DNA of 64,000 bases from Hyphomicrobiales bacterium (GCA_900472485.1 UCII01000013.1:47528-111527); one strand, 5' to 3'. Positions 52,472-61,215 are shown, numbered from the stretch's first letter. Notes: a model not told the origin generated them from the sequence alone. A program made the numbers and translations.

Positions 52472-53254
52472 TCATGCAATTAATGCCAGTGCGCGAACCG
52501 GCGAACCGGTGCCCTTGACGAACTTCAACGGCGCGGCGATCAGCACGGCGCCCTTGGCCGGAAGCTGGTCGAGGTTCGAGAGGCTCGCCAGACCATAGCG
52601 ATTGGCCTTGTGCATGAGGTTGTGCGCCGGGAAGGGCGGGTTCATGCCACCGGCGGAGCCGGCGTCGGTGCCGATCGTTTCCGAACCCCAGCCGATAATG
52701 CCCTTGGTCAGCAGATATTCGATCGCCTCGGCCGTCGGGCCGGGAGAATGCGGGCCGTTTTCATCGGCATTCAGGAAGGTTTCCGTCGAACCGTTTCGCT
52801 TGTACCAATCGGTGCGCAGCAGCACCCAGCTGCCGGCTTCGATCGCGCCGTTCTGGGCTTCCCATTCCTTGATGCTCTCGACCGTCAGCAGATAATCGGG
52901 ATTGGCGGCGGCTTCCTTGGAGCGGTCGATGACATTGACCGGCGCCACGAAATTCTGCGGCGGTATGGTGTCCGTCGTGTTGTTCGGGTTGTCCTTGCCG
53001 GTAATCCAGTGGCAGGGCGCATCGAAATGAGTGCCAGTGTGCTCGCCGAGTTCCAGCCAGTTCCATGCCCAGAAGGGCCCGTCCTGATTGTATTCGGAGA
53101 TCGTATGGACCTTGACGTTCGGCGTGTTCTTGCCGAACTGCGGCGGCAGGTAGAGCACCGGTGTGTCGGGTCCGAGCGGCGCGGTGAGATCGACGACCTT
53201 GACAGAGCCCGAAAGCAGGGCCGAGGCGAGGCTGGCGAGAGTGGTAGCGGTCAT
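52472..53254 (-). CDS. Cyclase-family metal hydrolase (isatin hydrolase/kynurenine formamidase-like)
   Basis: This encodes 260 residues of the cyclase (KynB-like) hydrolase family. Metal ligands sit in EHTGTHFDAPCHWITG (His72, His76, Asp78, His82). The LTAPLGPDTPVLYLPP and GTDAGSAGGMNPPFPAHNLM stretches resemble isatin hydrolase from Labrenzia more than bacterial KynB, from memory. Isatin hydrolase opens isatin to isatinate; KynB frees kynurenine. Either product leads toward anthranilate chemistry, which fits the neighbouring CoA pathway. GGGGAACTCAAAAT precedes the ATG. It begins the operon with the FAD oxidoreductase and MarR genes. Confidence 0.8.
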   Translation of the reverse strand: MTATTLASLASALLSGSVKVVDLTAPLGPDTPVLYLPPQFGKNTPNVKVHTISEYNQDGPFWAWNWLELGEHTGTHFDAPCHWITGKDNPNNTTDTIPPQNFVAPVNVIDRSKEAAANPDYLLTVESIKEWEAQNGAIEAGSWVLLRTDWYKRNGSTETFLNADENGPHSPGPTAEAIEYLLTKGIIGWGSETIGTDAGSAGGMNPPFPAHNLMHKANRYGLASLSNLDQLPAKGAVLIAAPLKFVKGTGSPVRALALIA

Positions 53255-53651
53255 ATTTTGAGTTCCCCTTGTTGTCGCATGATCCCATGCAGAGAGCCTT
53301 TTTGCGGGTCTTTTGTTCAGGATCAGGCATGAAGTCGGTATCGCCCGGCGCGGGGTGCCTTTCCTCCTGGCACCGGATCCGCGCGGCGGCGGAATGAAGG
53401 GAGCCTATGTCACAATATATGATATTGCAAGCATTCCGCTCGGGTTCGCGGAGCCAATTTTGGCCTAAAATCGGCCGCCGTCATGAGTTTGTAAGTTGCT
53501 GAAATAAGACGGCATTCTTCGAGTTAATTCGATAGATCGCTACCAATAGTTGCTTTTGTTTCCTAAAGTTCGCGCCGATAGGTACTTGAAGCTTAAAACT
53601 CAAAATGTATGCATGTGATAATAATAATCACAAACCAAAAAGGGGCAGACG
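53255..53651. promoter_or_regulatory. Divergent promoter region with several palindromes
   Basis: This 397-base AT-rich gap separates the cyclase operon from the plus-strand FAD oxidoreductase. It contains CAATAT-ATG-ATATTG (53413-53427), a weak relative of the shared site at 53458-53470 (TTTTGGCCTAAAA), a better one at 53586-53598, and GTGAT...ATCAC at about 53615-53631. No gene-like frame is seen. Confidence 0.5.
53586..53598. promoter_or_regulatory. AT palindrome upstream of the plus-strand FAD oxidoreductase
   Basis: TTGAAGCTTAAAA, one mismatch from the consensus TTTAAGCTTAAAA, 53 bases upstream of the ATG at 53652. Confidence 0.6.
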
Positions 53652-55220
53652 ATGAGCTATGATGCAATCATAGTCGGGGCCGGTCACAATGGGCTGGCGG
53701 CGGCGGTGCATTTGGCCGCGAAGGGCTGGAAGGTCGCCGTCATCGAGGGAAATGCAGAGCCCGGCGGTGCCGTCAAGACCCGCGAGGTGACGCTGCCCGG
53801 TTTCCGGCATGATCTCTGTGCCATGAACCTCTCCATGTTCGCCGGCTCGGCCTTCTTCGCGCAGTATAAGAACGAACTTTTGGCCGAAGGGTTGGGCTTC
53901 GTACCTGCAGCGGATTGTTTCGCCAGCGTCTTTCGCGATAACGCCTATCTCGGTGTCAGCACCGATCTGGAAAAGACCGCGGGAGCCATCGCCGATATCT
54001 CGCCGCAGGATGCCGCAGCATGGCGCACTATGCTTTCTACGTTCGGGACGGATGCCCCGCACATTTTCGGCCTGCTCGGCTCGCCCATGCCTTCGATGGC
54101 CGCCGCCAAGGTCGTCTGGAAAGCCTGGCGCGAGAAGGGGACGGGTTGGGTCTACGACACGGTGCGCATGCTCTTTGCCTCGCCACGCGATTTTCTTGAT
54201 GCCCGTTTCCAGAATACCAAACTCAAGACGATGATGGCTGCCTGGGGGCTGCATCTCGATTTTGCACCGGATGTCGCCGGCGGCGCGCTCTTTCCCTATC
54301 TCGAATCCATGGCCAATCAGGCCTTCGGCATGGTGATCGGCAAGGGCGGTGCCGATACCATCATCAAGGCCATGGCTGCCGTGCTGAAAAGCAAGGGCGG
54401 TGAATTGATGCTGGGAACGCGCGTCGACAAGATCGTCACGGCAGGCGGTAAAGCGACGGGTGTCGTGCTGGCCGATGGACGCCGCTACGAGGCGAAACGT
54501 GCCGTGATTGCCAATGTCCATCCGCAGATCCTGTTCGGCAAGCTGCTGGATCAGGATCCGGCGCGCCAAGAGTTTGACGGCAAGGTATCCCGCTTCCGGG
54601 CCGGTCCCGGCACGATGATGATCCATCTGGCGCTGTCGGGCCTTCCGGATTGGGCCGCGGGCAAGGCATTGCAGAATTTCGCCTATGTGCATATCGCGCC
54701 GGATCTCGAAATGATGTCGCGTGTCTATGCCGAGGCTATGGGCGGCCTGCTGCCCACCGAACCTGCGCTCGTGGTCGGACAACCGACGGCCATCGATCCG
54801 TCACGCGCGCCAGCCGGGCAGCATGTGCTTTGGATACAGGTGCGTGTCCTACCGGCGGAATTCCATAGTGATGCCGCCGGTCAAATCAGCGGCGCGGGCT
54901 GGGATGAGATCAAGGATGCCTATGCCGAGCGCGTTCTCGATATCGTCGAACGCTATGCGCCCGGCTTGCGCGGCAAGATATTGGGGCGCTCGGTCTTTTC
55001 GCCGGTCGATCTCGAACGCGAGAACCCGAACCTCGTCGGTGGCGACAATCTCTCCGGCAGCCATCATCTTGACCAGAATTTCCTGTTCCGCCCCGTCGCC
55101 GGCTATTCGCGATACAAGACGCCCGTGACATCGCTTTACATGTGCGGAGCTTCGACATGGCCGGGCGCGGGAACGGGCGCCGGCTCCGGCTTCATGTTGG
55201 GGAAAATGCTGGCAAAGTGA
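53652..55220 (+). CDS. FAD-dependent oxidoreductase, phytoene desaturase-like (2)
   Basis: This encodes 522 residues. The FAD fold is YDAIIVGAGHNGLAAAVHLAAKG followed by VAVIEGNAEPGGAVKT. The C-terminus is SLYMCGASTWPGAGTGAGSGF. It is related to the enzyme at 50816-52405 over the full length but clearly diverged. AAAGGGGCAG precedes the ATG. Dehydrogenation of a pathway intermediate is likely; a role such as oxidising dioxindole-type alcohols is only a guess. A MarR gene follows on the same strand after about 100 bases. Confidence 0.85.
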   Translation: MSYDAIIVGAGHNGLAAAVHLAAKGWKVAVIEGNAEPGGAVKTREVTLPGFRHDLCAMNLSMFAGSAFFAQYKNELLAEGLGFVPAADCFASVFRDNAYLGVSTDLEKTAGAIADISPQDAAAWRTMLSTFGTDAPHIFGLLGSPMPSMAAAKVVWKAWREKGTGWVYDTVRMLFASPRDFLDARFQNTKLKTMMAAWGLHLDFAPDVAGGALFPYLESMANQAFGMVIGKGGADTIIKAMAAVLKSKGGELMLGTRVDKIVTAGGKATGVVLADGRRYEAKRAVIANVHPQILFGKLLDQDPARQEFDGKVSRFRAGPGTMMIHLALSGLPDWAAGKALQNFAYVHIAPDLEMMSRVYAEAMGGLLPTEPALVVGQPTAIDPSRAPAGQHVLWIQVRVLPAEFHSDAAGQISGAGWDEIKDAYAERVLDIVERYAPGLRGKILGRSVFSPVDLERENPNLVGGDNLSGSHHLDQNFLFRPVAGYSRYKTPVTSLYMCGASTWPGAGTGAGSGFMLGKMLAK

Positions 55221-55232
55221 CAGTTATGCGAC

Positions 55233-55260
55233 TTGACGGTCAAACCTTTGACATTTCAAA
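55233..55260. promoter_or_regulatory. Candidate MarR operator
   Basis: Two small palindromes, TTGAC-G-GTCAA (55233-55243) and TTTGA-CATT-TCAAA (55247-55260), lie 58-85 bases upstream of the MarR gene at 55318. They could be its autoregulatory site. Confidence 0.4.
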
Positions 55261-55317
55261 TATCGTCCCCTAGATCGCTTAGATTAATGATGCGGAATGA
55301 TAGGCCGAGGCGACGTC

Positions 55318-55833
55318 ATGACAGAGTCCGAGAGTGCAACCGTTGACCTGGAGATCATCGTTCAGGGAGCGCAGGAAGGCAAAAAGCTGGAGCTGCGGCT
55401 CTGGCTGCGCATGCTGTCGACCACGAAGCTGATCTCGCAGGAAATCCGCCGCCGGCTGCGCAACGAATTCGGCGCGACCTTGCCGCAATTCGACCTGATG
55501 GCGCAGCTCTATCGCGAGCGCGAGGGTTTGCGGCTTGGAGAGCTGTCGAAGCGAACCATGGTCACCAACGGCAATGTCACCGGGCTTGTCGAACGGCTGG
55601 AAGCGGATGGCCTCGTGCAGCGCGTGACGCCCGATGGCGACCGGCGGGTGACGGTCGCGAAGCTGACGGCGAAGGGCGAGACATCGTTCAGCGCCATGGC
55701 TGCGGCGCATGAAGGCTGGCTGCGTGACATGATGGCGGATGTGGAGCCTGCAATCGTCAGCGAGCTGTGGCGGGATATCGGCGCGGTGAAATCATCCGTC
55801 AGCAATCATCTTTCTGGTGCCGATTTCGACTAA
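55318..55833 (+). CDS. MarR family transcriptional regulator
   Basis: This encodes 171 residues. The winged helix region (LRLGELSKRTMVTNGNVTGLVERLEADGLVQR) is followed by the wing DGDRRVTVAKLTAKG with the conserved DRR arginines. The N-terminus has an acidic stretch before the dimerisation helices. The ATG at 55318 follows GAGGCGACGTC; an in-frame ATG seven codons earlier is less likely. It lies downstream of the FAD oxidoreductase gene and may sense an aromatic acid or CoA ester. It is the second candidate regulator for the shared palindromes. Confidence 0.9.
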   Translation: MTESESATVDLEIIVQGAQEGKKLELRLWLRMLSTTKLISQEIRRRLRNEFGATLPQFDLMAQLYREREGLRLGELSKRTMVTNGNVTGLVERLEADGLVQRVTPDGDRRVTVAKLTAKGETSFSAMAAAHEGWLRDMMADVEPAIVSELWRDIGAVKSSVSNHLSGADFD

Positions 55834-55856
55834 TCGATGCGCCGTTTGCCTGTTTC

Positions 55857-55903
55857 CAGCAATTCCGAACGGAAAACTGTTAATACACTTTTCCTTGAAT
55901 TGC
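55857..55903. repeat. Dispersed rhizobial repeat
   Basis: CCAGCAATTCCGAACGGAAA and the following CACTTTTCCTTGAATTG closely match the repeat at 22485-22540. It fills the gap between convergent genes. Confidence 0.55.
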
Positions 55904-56578
55904 CTATCGCGCCCGCTCGTCCTTGAACTTCTTCTCAAGAATGCTGACGAGGCGGACCATCGGCCAGAGCAGGATGATATAGATCAGCGCGGCCATGATC
56001 AGCGGCGAGGGGTTGGCGTAGAAGCCTTGCGCGTTCTGTCCTTCTTTCAGTAATTCCGGCAGCGCCACGGTCGAGGCAAGCGACGTATCCTTGAACATCG
56101 ACACGCAATTGCTGGTCGTCGGCGGAATGACGATACGCACCGCCTGCGGCAGCACCACCTTGTAGAGCGTGATCAGGAAGGGGATGCCAAGCGCTGCGGC
56201 CGCTTCGAACTGGCCGCGCGGCACGCTTTCTATGCCCGAGCGAAAGACTTCGGCCGAATAGGCGGCCAGCACAATGGAAAAACCGAGGATCGCCGACCAC
56301 CAGGCGGAAAAGCTGATACCGACGAAGGGCAAAGCGTAATAGATCAGGATCAGCACGACCAGCATGGGCATGGCGCGCATGATGTCGATGTAGGCGATGG
56401 TCAGGAGCTGTAAAGGCTTGGGGGCATAGAGGCGGATCAGGCTGATGACGAGGCCGCCGGTTACGCCGATCAGGATGCTGACGACGCCAAGCGCGATGGT
56501 CATCCAAAGCCCGCGCAGCAGCTGCGGGAAAGCCGAGATCATGACGTCGGAATTGAGGAAGGTGTCGACGAAAGACAT
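55904..56578 (-). CDS. Amino-acid ABC transporter permease (HisM/GlnP type)
   Basis: This encodes 224 residues with about five spans. The docking loop is AAALGIPFLITLYKVVLPQAVRIVIPP, typical of polar amino-acid permeases. ATG at 56578 follows GGGAG; a GTG two codons earlier is also possible. It would form a homodimeric channel served by the adjacent binding protein. No ATPase gene accompanies it in the window, so the ATPase is elsewhere or shared with another system. Confidence 0.9.
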   Translation of the reverse strand: MSFVDTFLNSDVMISAFPQLLRGLWMTIALGVVSILIGVTGGLVISLIRLYAPKPLQLLTIAYIDIMRAMPMLVVLILIYYALPFVGISFSAWWSAILGFSIVLAAYSAEVFRSGIESVPRGQFEAAAALGIPFLITLYKVVLPQAVRIVIPPTTSNCVSMFKDTSLASTVALPELLKEGQNAQGFYANPSPLIMAALIYIILLWPMVRLVSILEKKFKDERAR

Positions 56579-56659
56579 TGGCACTCCCGCGTGCGAAACG
56601 AAGACGAGGTTTCCTGCATCCGCGCCGGTCGTTGCGACCGGCGCAGTTCATTTCAATAA

Positions 56660-56673
56660 TGATCTTTTGATCA
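56660..56673. promoter_or_regulatory. TGATC-type near-palindrome between binding protein and permease
   Basis: TGATCTTTTGATCA overlaps the stop of the binding-protein gene, 82 bases upstream of the permease start. A 13-of-14 match, TGATCATTTGATCA, lies at 61216-61229 in the same cluster. Candidate site for the cluster's GntR regulator. Confidence 0.4.
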
Positions 56674-57468
56674 CGCCTTGGGGATAGGCAGTTCGGTGAC
56701 GGTGGAGGAGCCTGCCGGCGGCTTGCCGCCGAACCACTTCTCGTGGATCTTTTCCAGCGTGCCGTCCTTCTTCATCGCGGTGATCGCATCGTTGATCTTG
56801 GCGACAAGCGGCGAATCCTTGGTCATCATCAGGCCGTATTGTTCACCGGTCTTGATGCGATCCTTGATGGCAAAGCCCTTGGTCTTGACGAAGAGATACT
56901 GCATGCCGGGGATGTCACTGACGACGGCATCGATGCGGCCGGCCCCGAGATCGAGGAACATATCCTGCTGCGAATTGTAGCCCTTGATGTCGGCAAAGCC
57001 TTGAGCAGCCTTGTTGTCATTGGCCCATTTTTCACCCGTCGAACCCGAAAGCACCCCGATAGTTTTGCCCTTGAGATCGGCAAGCGCCTTGATCGAGCTG
57101 CCGTCCTTCGTGGCGACGCCCATGTCGGAATCGTAATAGGGCTGCGTGAAGGACTGCGATTTCAGGCGTTCCGGCGTAATCGTGATGGACGAGATCGCCA
57201 CGTCGATGCGCTTGGAGCTGGTTGCGGCAAACAGAGCCTGAAAGCCGTAGTCTGCGATATTGGTCGTCATGCCGGCGCGCTTGGCCGCTTCGTTGACGAT
57301 ATCGACCTCAAAGCCCTCGAAGCCGCCATTCGCGGTCTTATATTCGAAGGGCGGGTTGTTGGGATAAGAGCCTACGTTCAAGACATCGGCGGCATAGGCG
57401 AAGTGGCTTCCGCCGGCGAGGCCGACGGCGGTCGCCAGGATCAGCAGGCTGCGACGAGTAATGGGCAT
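56671..57468 (-). CDS. Amino-acid ABC transporter substrate-binding protein
   Basis: This encodes 265 residues of solute-binding family 3. A signal peptide of about 26 residues ends near AYAADV. Family landmarks are NPPFEYKTANGGFEGFEVDI, RIDVAISSITITPERLKSQSFTQPY, and DSDMGVATKDGS. It binds a polar amino acid or opine-like compound in the periplasm. GGGAGACC precedes the ATG at 57468. It pairs with the permease downstream. Confidence 0.9.
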   Translation of the reverse strand: MPITRRSLLILATAVGLAGGSHFAYAADVLNVGSYPNNPPFEYKTANGGFEGFEVDIVNEAAKRAGMTTNIADYGFQALFAATSSKRIDVAISSITITPERLKSQSFTQPYYDSDMGVATKDGSSIKALADLKGKTIGVLSGSTGEKWANDNKAAQGFADIKGYNSQQDMFLDLGAGRIDAVVSDIPGMQYLFVKTKGFAIKDRIKTGEQYGLMMTKDSPLVAKINDAITAMKKDGTLEKIHEKWFGGKPPAGSSTVTELPIPKA

Positions 57469-57550
57469 TTTCTTGGTCTCCCTCTGGTTATGGCTGTGGG
57501 CTTTTCCTCTCACCCACGGGGGTATTCCGTCCGCCCGACCGGCGGCCGTA

Positions 57551-58759
57551 TCATGTCATCGCATTGACCATGCGATCGAGTGCGATGCGCATCTGTTCGG
57601 TTTCGCGGAAGGTGCACATGCGCAGGAAGGCGCGGGACGCATCGCCGAAGTGATATCCAGGCGCCAGGCCGACGCGGGCCGTTTCAAGAATGCGCTCGCA
57701 CAGCGCCGTCGCATCGGGCTCGCCCTGCAGCGCGAAGAAGGCATACATGCCGCCGCGCGGCTTTTCCGGCAGGATGATGCCCGGTATCTTCGGCAGCTTC
57801 TCATAGGCGAGATCGAGCCCTGCCTTGATGCGTCCACGGATTTCTGCAACCAGCGGCTCGCCTTCGCGCAGAGCCGCCGCCGCGCCGGCCTGAACCATGG
57901 CCGAGGTGCCGCTGTTGATATACTGCGTCATCGCCCCCAGCTGGTCGGCGACGGCAGACGGGTGCGTCAGCCAGCCGACGCGCCAGCCGGTCATCGCCCA
58001 CGCCTTGGAGAAGCTGTTGATCGCGATCACGCGATCGCCATCCTCGGCCACCTGCAGGATCGACGGAGCGATGTCGCCATCAAAATAGAGGCGGGCATAG
58101 ACCTCGTCGGAGATGATCCAGATGCCGGTGCGGCGGCTGAAATCCAATAGGGCCTGCATTTCCTCCCGCGATGCTGTCCAACCCGTCGGGTTGGAGGGCG
58201 TCGACAGGAAGATGGCGCGGGTGCGGGCATCGCAACGGGCGAAAAGCTTGTCGAGGTCGAGACGCCAGTCGGTATCGAAATCGAGTGACATGGCGCGCGG
58301 CTCGCCGCCGATCAGGTGGATGGCGTTATGGATATTCGGCCATTGCGGGGCGACGTAGACAACATTGGTGCCGACATCGACGAGCAGTTCAAGCGCCATA
58401 TAGAGCGCCTGCATGCCGCCGGGCGCGACCGTCGTGCGCTCGATCGGGATCGGGCGGCCGTGCCAATGCGTCTGGTAATCGGACAGGGCCTCGTTGAGTG
58501 TCGCCAGGCCGCGCATGTTCGGAACGTAGAAGGTTGCGCCATCGTCGAGCGTCTTCTTCGCAGCGTCGCGGATGAACTCCGGCGTCACGATATCGCCTTC
58601 GCCGAACCAGAGCGGAATGACGCCGCCGAGTTCGCGGGCGCGCTTGGCGAGCACTGCGATATTGTCGGCGCGCATGTCGCGGATCTGGGCGCGAATACCT
58701 TCGAGAGCATCGCGGCCCGTCATCACGTTCGGCAGGTTATGCTGCGGTAGAAGAGACAA
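57551..58759 (-). CDS. Class I/II aminotransferase
   Basis: This encodes 402 residues of PLP fold type I. The cofactor lysine is Lys252 in NSFSKAWAMTGWRVGW, with SDEVYARLYFDG and PSNPTGW as further landmarks. It transfers an amino group between an amino acid and a 2-oxo acid in the cytoplasm. A perfect TTTTAAGCTTAAAA palindrome lies upstream of its start, tying it to the aromatic regulon, so an aromatic amino acid is a plausible substrate that would supply the indolepyruvate-type oxidoreductase. This is inference. Confidence 0.88.
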   Translation of the reverse strand: MSLLPQHNLPNVMTGRDALEGIRAQIRDMRADNIAVLAKRARELGGVIPLWFGEGDIVTPEFIRDAAKKTLDDGATFYVPNMRGLATLNEALSDYQTHWHGRPIPIERTTVAPGGMQALYMALELLVDVGTNVVYVAPQWPNIHNAIHLIGGEPRAMSLDFDTDWRLDLDKLFARCDARTRAIFLSTPSNPTGWTASREEMQALLDFSRRTGIWIISDEVYARLYFDGDIAPSILQVAEDGDRVIAINSFSKAWAMTGWRVGWLTHPSAVADQLGAMTQYINSGTSAMVQAGAAAALREGEPLVAEIRGRIKAGLDLAYEKLPKIPGIILPEKPRGGMYAFFALQGEPDATALCERILETARVGLAPGYHFGDASRAFLRMCTFRETEQMRIALDRMVNAMT

Positions 58760-58874
58760 GAAATTTCCCCTGGGAATTCTGCATTGGAGGGTCCAAACGG
58801 CTGCGACAACTTTCGCTTTTGCAACCCCTCAATTTCGAATGGTTATCCAAAAACAACTGCATTTCAAGGACAAA

Positions 58875-58888
58875 TTTTAAGCTTAAAA
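58875..58888. promoter_or_regulatory. Perfect AT palindrome upstream of the aminotransferase gene
   Basis: TTTTAAGCTTAAAA is a perfect 14-bp palindrome, the best copy of the shared motif. It lies 116 bases upstream of the aminotransferase start, between that gene and the aldolase gene. Confidence 0.65.
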
Positions 58889-58947
58889 AGTCTACCTTCC
58901 TGCTCAATTTCGCTTTGCCCTTTGAAATGGTAACGCACTGATAGAAA

Positions 58948-59742
58948 TCAGCTTTCCTTGTTATCTGGCGCATACTTGTTTTGTTTTGCGGCATCGACGC
59001 CGGCAGCCAGACTGGCGCCCAGAAACATCGTATCGCTTGCCAGTATGAAGAAGCTGATGCCGGCTTCCGACCATGCGCCGACATCATCTGCCGAAGGTCG
59101 AAAGATACCGACCGCGCGACCGGCGGACAGAGCCGCTTGCGTGATGGTTCTGATCGCCGCGTCGAGCTTGTCTTTGCCCGCGGGCGCTATGGCGTCGATC
59201 GAAACGGAGAGATCGCCAGGACCGATGAAAATGAGATCGACGCCATCGACGGCGGCGATCTCGGCTATATTGGCAAGCCCCTCGGCCGTCTCGACCTGGA
59301 TGGCGAGCACCAGCTCTTCGTTGGCCTTGGCCAGATAATCCGGGATGCGGTAGCCATAGGCGGCGGCGCGGCCGGGGCCGACGCCACGCGCACCGAGCGG
59401 CGGATAGCGGGTAGCCTTAACGGCGGCGCGCGCCTGCTCCGCTGTCGAAACGCGCGGTACGAGAACGCCCGCTGCGCCGGCATCCAGGACGGCTGCGATA
59501 TCCTCAGCCGCATGGCCGGGCACGCGGACCATGCCGGGAACGCGATGGACATCGGCCGCGCGGATCAGATCCTCGATGCGCTCCCGGCTGATCTGCGAAT
59601 GCTCCCAGTCGATGCAGAGGAAATCGACGCCGGAGGCTGCCGCGACTTCGATAGCAACCGGATGCGGAATGGCCGCAAACGTGCCGACGAGCAGCTTCTG
59701 CTCGATACAGTTCCGGCGGAAATCGCTCATCGGCATCCTCAT
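58948..59742 (-). CDS. HpcH/HpaI family aldolase
   Basis: This encodes 264 residues. Class II-type pyruvate aldolase features are FLCIDWEHSQ, AAGVLVPRVSTAEQARAAV with the catalytic arginine, the metal ligand Glu in VETAEGLANI, and Asp in FIGPGDLS. It cleaves 4-hydroxy-2-oxo acids to pyruvate and an aldehyde or carries out the reverse. The start at 59742 is preceded by GGGAGGACC. It lies between a class V PLP gene and an aminotransferase gene on the same strand. The exact substrate is unknown. Confidence 0.88.
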   Translation of the reverse strand: MRMPMSDFRRNCIEQKLLVGTFAAIPHPVAIEVAAASGVDFLCIDWEHSQISRERIEDLIRAADVHRVPGMVRVPGHAAEDIAAVLDAGAAGVLVPRVSTAEQARAAVKATRYPPLGARGVGPGRAAAYGYRIPDYLAKANEELVLAIQVETAEGLANIAEIAAVDGVDLIFIGPGDLSVSIDAIAPAGKDKLDAAIRTITQAALSAGRAVGIFRPSADDVGAWSEAGISFFILASDTMFLGASLAAGVDAAKQNKYAPDNKES

Positions 59743-59894
59743 ATTCAGCGGTCCTCCCCACGAGGGATCGACCGAAAAGATACAGGGCAATCTGCCCTGA
59801 ATTTCGGGGCAGCTTCCGTGCCGATCGACGCATCGGCACGGAGGCATTGCGGTGGCGGAGTTGTTCGGGCGCCGCCACCGCTCACAGGCACAGC

Positions 59895-61175
59895 TTACTT
59901 GCGCCGCGCCATGATCTCGGTCAGGACCGCGTCGAACCGGGCGATCTCTTCGACCTTGTTATAATGCACCAACGACACGCGGATGGCACCTGTTTCCATG
60001 GAAAGGCCGAGGCGCTTCATCAGGCGCGGCGCAAACATGTGGCCGTCACGCAGGCCGATGCGTTGCTTGCCCATCTCGTCGGCAAATTCCTGTGGCGTGA
60101 TGCCTGGCATGTTGAAGCAGATCGTGGGAACGCGCTGCTCGAGGCGGCTCTCGTCGGAGATGCCGTAGATGGTGGCGCCGTGGCGTTTCAGCACCGCGAT
60201 CATTTCGCGCGACAGCATCAATTCGTATTGGCGGATCGCGCCCATGGCGGCGGCGAGCGCCTCACGGCGGCTATGGTTGCCGTCAGGCAGGAAGCGGCGG
60301 CCGAGGCCTTCGAGATATTTGACCGCGGCATTCATACCGGCAACGTTCTCATAAGTGAAGGTGCCGACCTCGATCTTGTAGGGCGGCACGTCGGGAATGA
60401 AGTCTTCCTTGAATGTCGGCAACTTGACCAGCGCGTCGTAACGGCCCCAGAGGAAGCCCATGTGCGGCGAGAAATTCTTGTAGCCGGAGCAGACGAGATA
60501 GTCGCAGCCCCAGGCCTGCACGTCGATCAGGCCATGCGGGCCATAATGGACGCAATCGAGGAAGGTTTCGGCGCCTGCCGCCTGCGCCAGTTTGCAGACG
60601 CTAGCGACATCGACGATCGTGCCGATCGAATGCGCCGTGACGGTGCAGGCGACGAGGCGGGTCTTGTCGTTCAGCAGCGGCTTCAGGTCTTCCACATGTA
60701 GCGTGCCGTCCTCGCGCATGCGCCACCAGATGATCTTGGCGCCATCGCCTTGCAGCGCCATCCAGGTGGCGATGTTGGCGTCGTGATCCATATCGGTGAC
60801 GACGATCTCGTTGCGCTCGCCGAGCAGCTTGGCAATGCCGAGGCTGACGAGGCGAATGAAAGAGGTGGCGTTCTGGCCGAAGGAGATTTCCTCCGGGCGA
60901 TAGGCGTTGACCAGCATGGCGACGCTTTCGCGCGCTTCTTCCAGATTGCGGTCGACGCCCTGGCTATGCTGGTATTTCGCCATGCGCTGGACGTTGAAAT
61001 CGATGAGGTGATTGGCAACCGCGTCCACCACCGTTTGCGGCACCTGCGCACCGCCCGCATTGTCGAGAAAGACGAAATCGCCAGCTTTCCGAATGGCCGG
61101 GAACATGGCGCGGATCTCGTCGACCGGGAAGCTGTTGTGGCCGGCGAATTGCGATGCGGAAGCGGCGGAGCTCAT
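59895..61175 (-). CDS. Cysteine desulfurase-like class V PLP enzyme
   Basis: This encodes 426 residues of the class V aminotransferase fold. The cofactor lysine is Lys233 in CSGYKNFSPHMG, with FLDNAGGAQVP at the N-terminus and TVTAHSIGTIVDV in the middle. The mobile loop of true desulfurases carries a catalytic cysteine; here the corresponding C-terminal stretch reads LRDGHMFAPR without cysteine. It probably acts on another amino substrate. It is the first enzyme gene downstream of the GntR gene. Confidence 0.8.
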   Translation of the reverse strand: MSSAASASQFAGHNSFPVDEIRAMFPAIRKAGDFVFLDNAGGAQVPQTVVDAVANHLIDFNVQRMAKYQHSQGVDRNLEEARESVAMLVNAYRPEEISFGQNATSFIRLVSLGIAKLLGERNEIVVTDMDHDANIATWMALQGDGAKIIWWRMREDGTLHVEDLKPLLNDKTRLVACTVTAHSIGTIVDVASVCKLAQAAGAETFLDCVHYGPHGLIDVQAWGCDYLVCSGYKNFSPHMGFLWGRYDALVKLPTFKEDFIPDVPPYKIEVGTFTYENVAGMNAAVKYLEGLGRRFLPDGNHSRREALAAAMGAIRQYELMLSREMIAVLKRHGATIYGISDESRLEQRVPTICFNMPGITPQEFADEMGKQRIGLRDGHMFAPRLMKRLGLSMETGAIRVSLVHYNKVEEIARFDAVLTEIMARRK

Positions 61176-61215
61176 GGGGACCTCGCTCTGGATGTTGGGA
61201 TTTAAGCCTCTATTT

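Noticed and set aside
53628..54782. Open frame of 384 codons opposite the plus-strand FAD oxidoreductase
   Set aside because: His/Arg-rich shadow; the plus-strand gene has clear FAD motifs at both ends.
59895..61175. Kynureninase, which would complete a tryptophan-to-anthranilate route
   Set aside because: The sequence follows the desulfurase-like class V branch (FLDNAGGAQVP, CSGYKNFSPHMG) and I see no kynureninase-specific pattern.
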